Shown: positions 5,923 to 6,406 of the stretch, piece by piece
Numbering within the stretch: position 1 is the first letter of the stretch
How the letters are laid out: each line of letters opens with the position of its first letter
Assembly: GCA_964343265.1 (NCBI GenBank)
Contig: CAYFIW010000066.1
Span: 1 to 6,406 of the forward strand
Direction: 5' to 3'
Origin: CAYFIW01 sp964343265
GTDB lineage: Bacteria > Chloroflexota > Dehalococcoidia > Lucifugimonadales > UBA826
Length of the DNA: 6,406 nt
Position numbers and translations under genes: made by a program
Notes under the pieces: generated by a model
Seen by the model: the letters and a program-made list of their open reading frames with translations, nothing else
Databases searched by the model: none
Told to the model about the DNA's origin: nothing

Positions 5923-6406
5923 TTGAGATTCACAGCGATACTTACGGCTGCAGGTTATTCCAGTAGGATGGGTGCATTAAAGGCTCTTCTACCTTGGAAA
6001 GGTATGAGCTTAGTAAGGTACCAAGTTACTATACTCAAGCAGGGAGGCTGTGATGAAATTGTAGTGGTAACTGGTCATAGGTCGGAAGATATACAGGCTG
6101 AATTATTTGATATGGAAGTCTCGTTTGTAGAGAATGCGGATTATCAAAGTGGAAGGGTATCTTCTGTGAAAAAGGGAATAAAATCCGCAAGCGCAGACAC
6201 AGATTCTTTTGTATTACTTGCAGTTGATCAGCCTCGTACTCCTGACATTATCAATTCACTAATAGATTCTCATGCTGCAATTAATCCTATTGTCACTTCT
6301 CCCAGGTTTAACTCTCAAGGTGGGCATCCAGTTGTGTTTTCTTCATTAATTAAATCCGAAATCTTGGCCATAACTGAAGAGACTGAAGGACTTAGAAGTG
6401 TGTTTG
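5923..6406 (+). CDS. MocA/MobA-like molybdenum cofactor nucleotidyltransferase, 3' end cut by window edge
   Basis: Proteins of this family transfer CMP (MocA) or GMP (MobA) from the NTP to molybdopterin, making the dinucleotide cofactor of molybdenum enzymes in the cytoplasm. The frame is open for 161 codons to the right edge; family members are usually about 190-210 residues, so the last 30-50 are missing. Visible: nucleotide-binding signature LTAAGYSSRMG with K20 and LLPWKG (7-27); VVVTGH (47-52); YQSGRVSSVKKGI (74-86, where the family usually has a GMxxS pattern); the metal-binding DQP (102-104); and GGHPVVF (133-139), typical of MocA-type enzymes. No ATG precedes the signature: the only upstream in-frame start is TTG at 5923, and the next ATG (codon 16) would destroy the nucleotide site. 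No Shine-Dalgarno is visible. It is in the same frame as xdhC with only TGA between, so coupling, or an XdhC-MocA fusion in relatives, is plausible. Linkage to xdhC favours a cytidylyltransferase role; this is inference. Confidence 0.88.
   Translation, partial: MRFTAILTAAGYSSRMGALKALLPWKGMSLVRYQVTILKQGGCDEIVVVTGHRSEDIQAELFDMEVSFVENADYQSGRVSSVKKGIKSASADTDSFVLLAVDQPRTPDIINSLIDSHAAINPIVTSPRFNSQGGHPVVFSSLIKSEILAITEETEGLRSVF

Noticed and set aside
4728..5933. Minus-strand open frames opposite xdhC (4728-5045, 5323-5577, 5382-5567, 5667-5933)
   Set aside because: They are shadows of xdhC, whose frame carries clear domain motifs; the antisense translations are low-complexity or motif-free.
5968..5970. 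ATG as start of the MocA-like gene
   Set aside because: It falls inside the conserved AAGxSxRMG nucleotide-binding motif, so starting there would remove the active site.
1..6406. CRISPR array, insertion sequence, tRNA or riboswitch
   Set aside because: Reading all intergenic stretches (236, 20, 179 and 15 bases) showed no tandem repeat-spacer pattern, transposase, terminal inverted repeats, cloverleaf-like sequence or conserved riboswitch core.

Overview
The window is a stretch of an ordinary bacterial chromosome with dense, mostly single-gene transcription units and a low-to-moderate G+C content (about 40% by eye). Five protein-coding genes are supported, two of them cut by the window edges. 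There is no mobile element, CRISPR array, tRNA, rRNA or phage gene. The gene set (uvrA, a stand-alone fold-type I aminotransferase, a LON-domain-only protein, and an XdhC/MocA pair for molybdenum hydroxylase maturation) would fit a marine Chloroflexota lineage such as SAR202/Dehalococcoidia. That placement is a weak inference from protein style and gene content, not a measured result.

Layout: (1) 1-2484, minus strand: uvrA, read from its start codon to about residue 828, with the C-terminus beyond the left edge. (2) 2485-2720: a divergent intergenic region with a sigma70-like promoter candidate flanked by two 16-bp inverted repeats of the form ATGT-N8-ACAT. (3) 2721-3908, plus strand: a 395-residue PLP-dependent aminotransferase without the GntR DNA-binding domain of MocR proteins, and with a Ser where the family normally has a phosphate-binding Arg. 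(4) 3929-4579, minus strand: a 216-residue LON substrate-binding-domain protein convergent with the aminotransferase; a small hairpin plus T tract lies inside its 3' end. (5) 4580-4758: a second divergent intergenic region holding three consecutive inverted repeats between the candidate lon and xdhC promoters. (6) 4759-5907, plus strand: an XdhC/CoxI-family protein with a degenerate internal repeat of its N-terminal domain. (7) 5923-6406, plus strand: a MocA/MobA-like nucleotidyltransferase, cut by the right edge, in the same reading frame as xdhC and apparently starting at TTG.

How the genes relate: XdhC and MocA-type proteins both act in supplying the molybdenum cofactor to xanthine dehydrogenase/CO dehydrogenase-type hydroxylases (MocA adds CMP to molybdopterin; XdhC binds, protects and delivers the cofactor). 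The last two genes therefore probably form the start of a molybdenum-hydroxylase maturation operon continuing to the right. UvrA (nucleotide excision repair), the aminotransferase and the LON-domain protein look like independent units. I see no clear new biological system. The most interesting points are the xdhC-mocA junction, the paired palindromes in the two intergenic regions, and the altered PLP-phosphate site of the aminotransferase.
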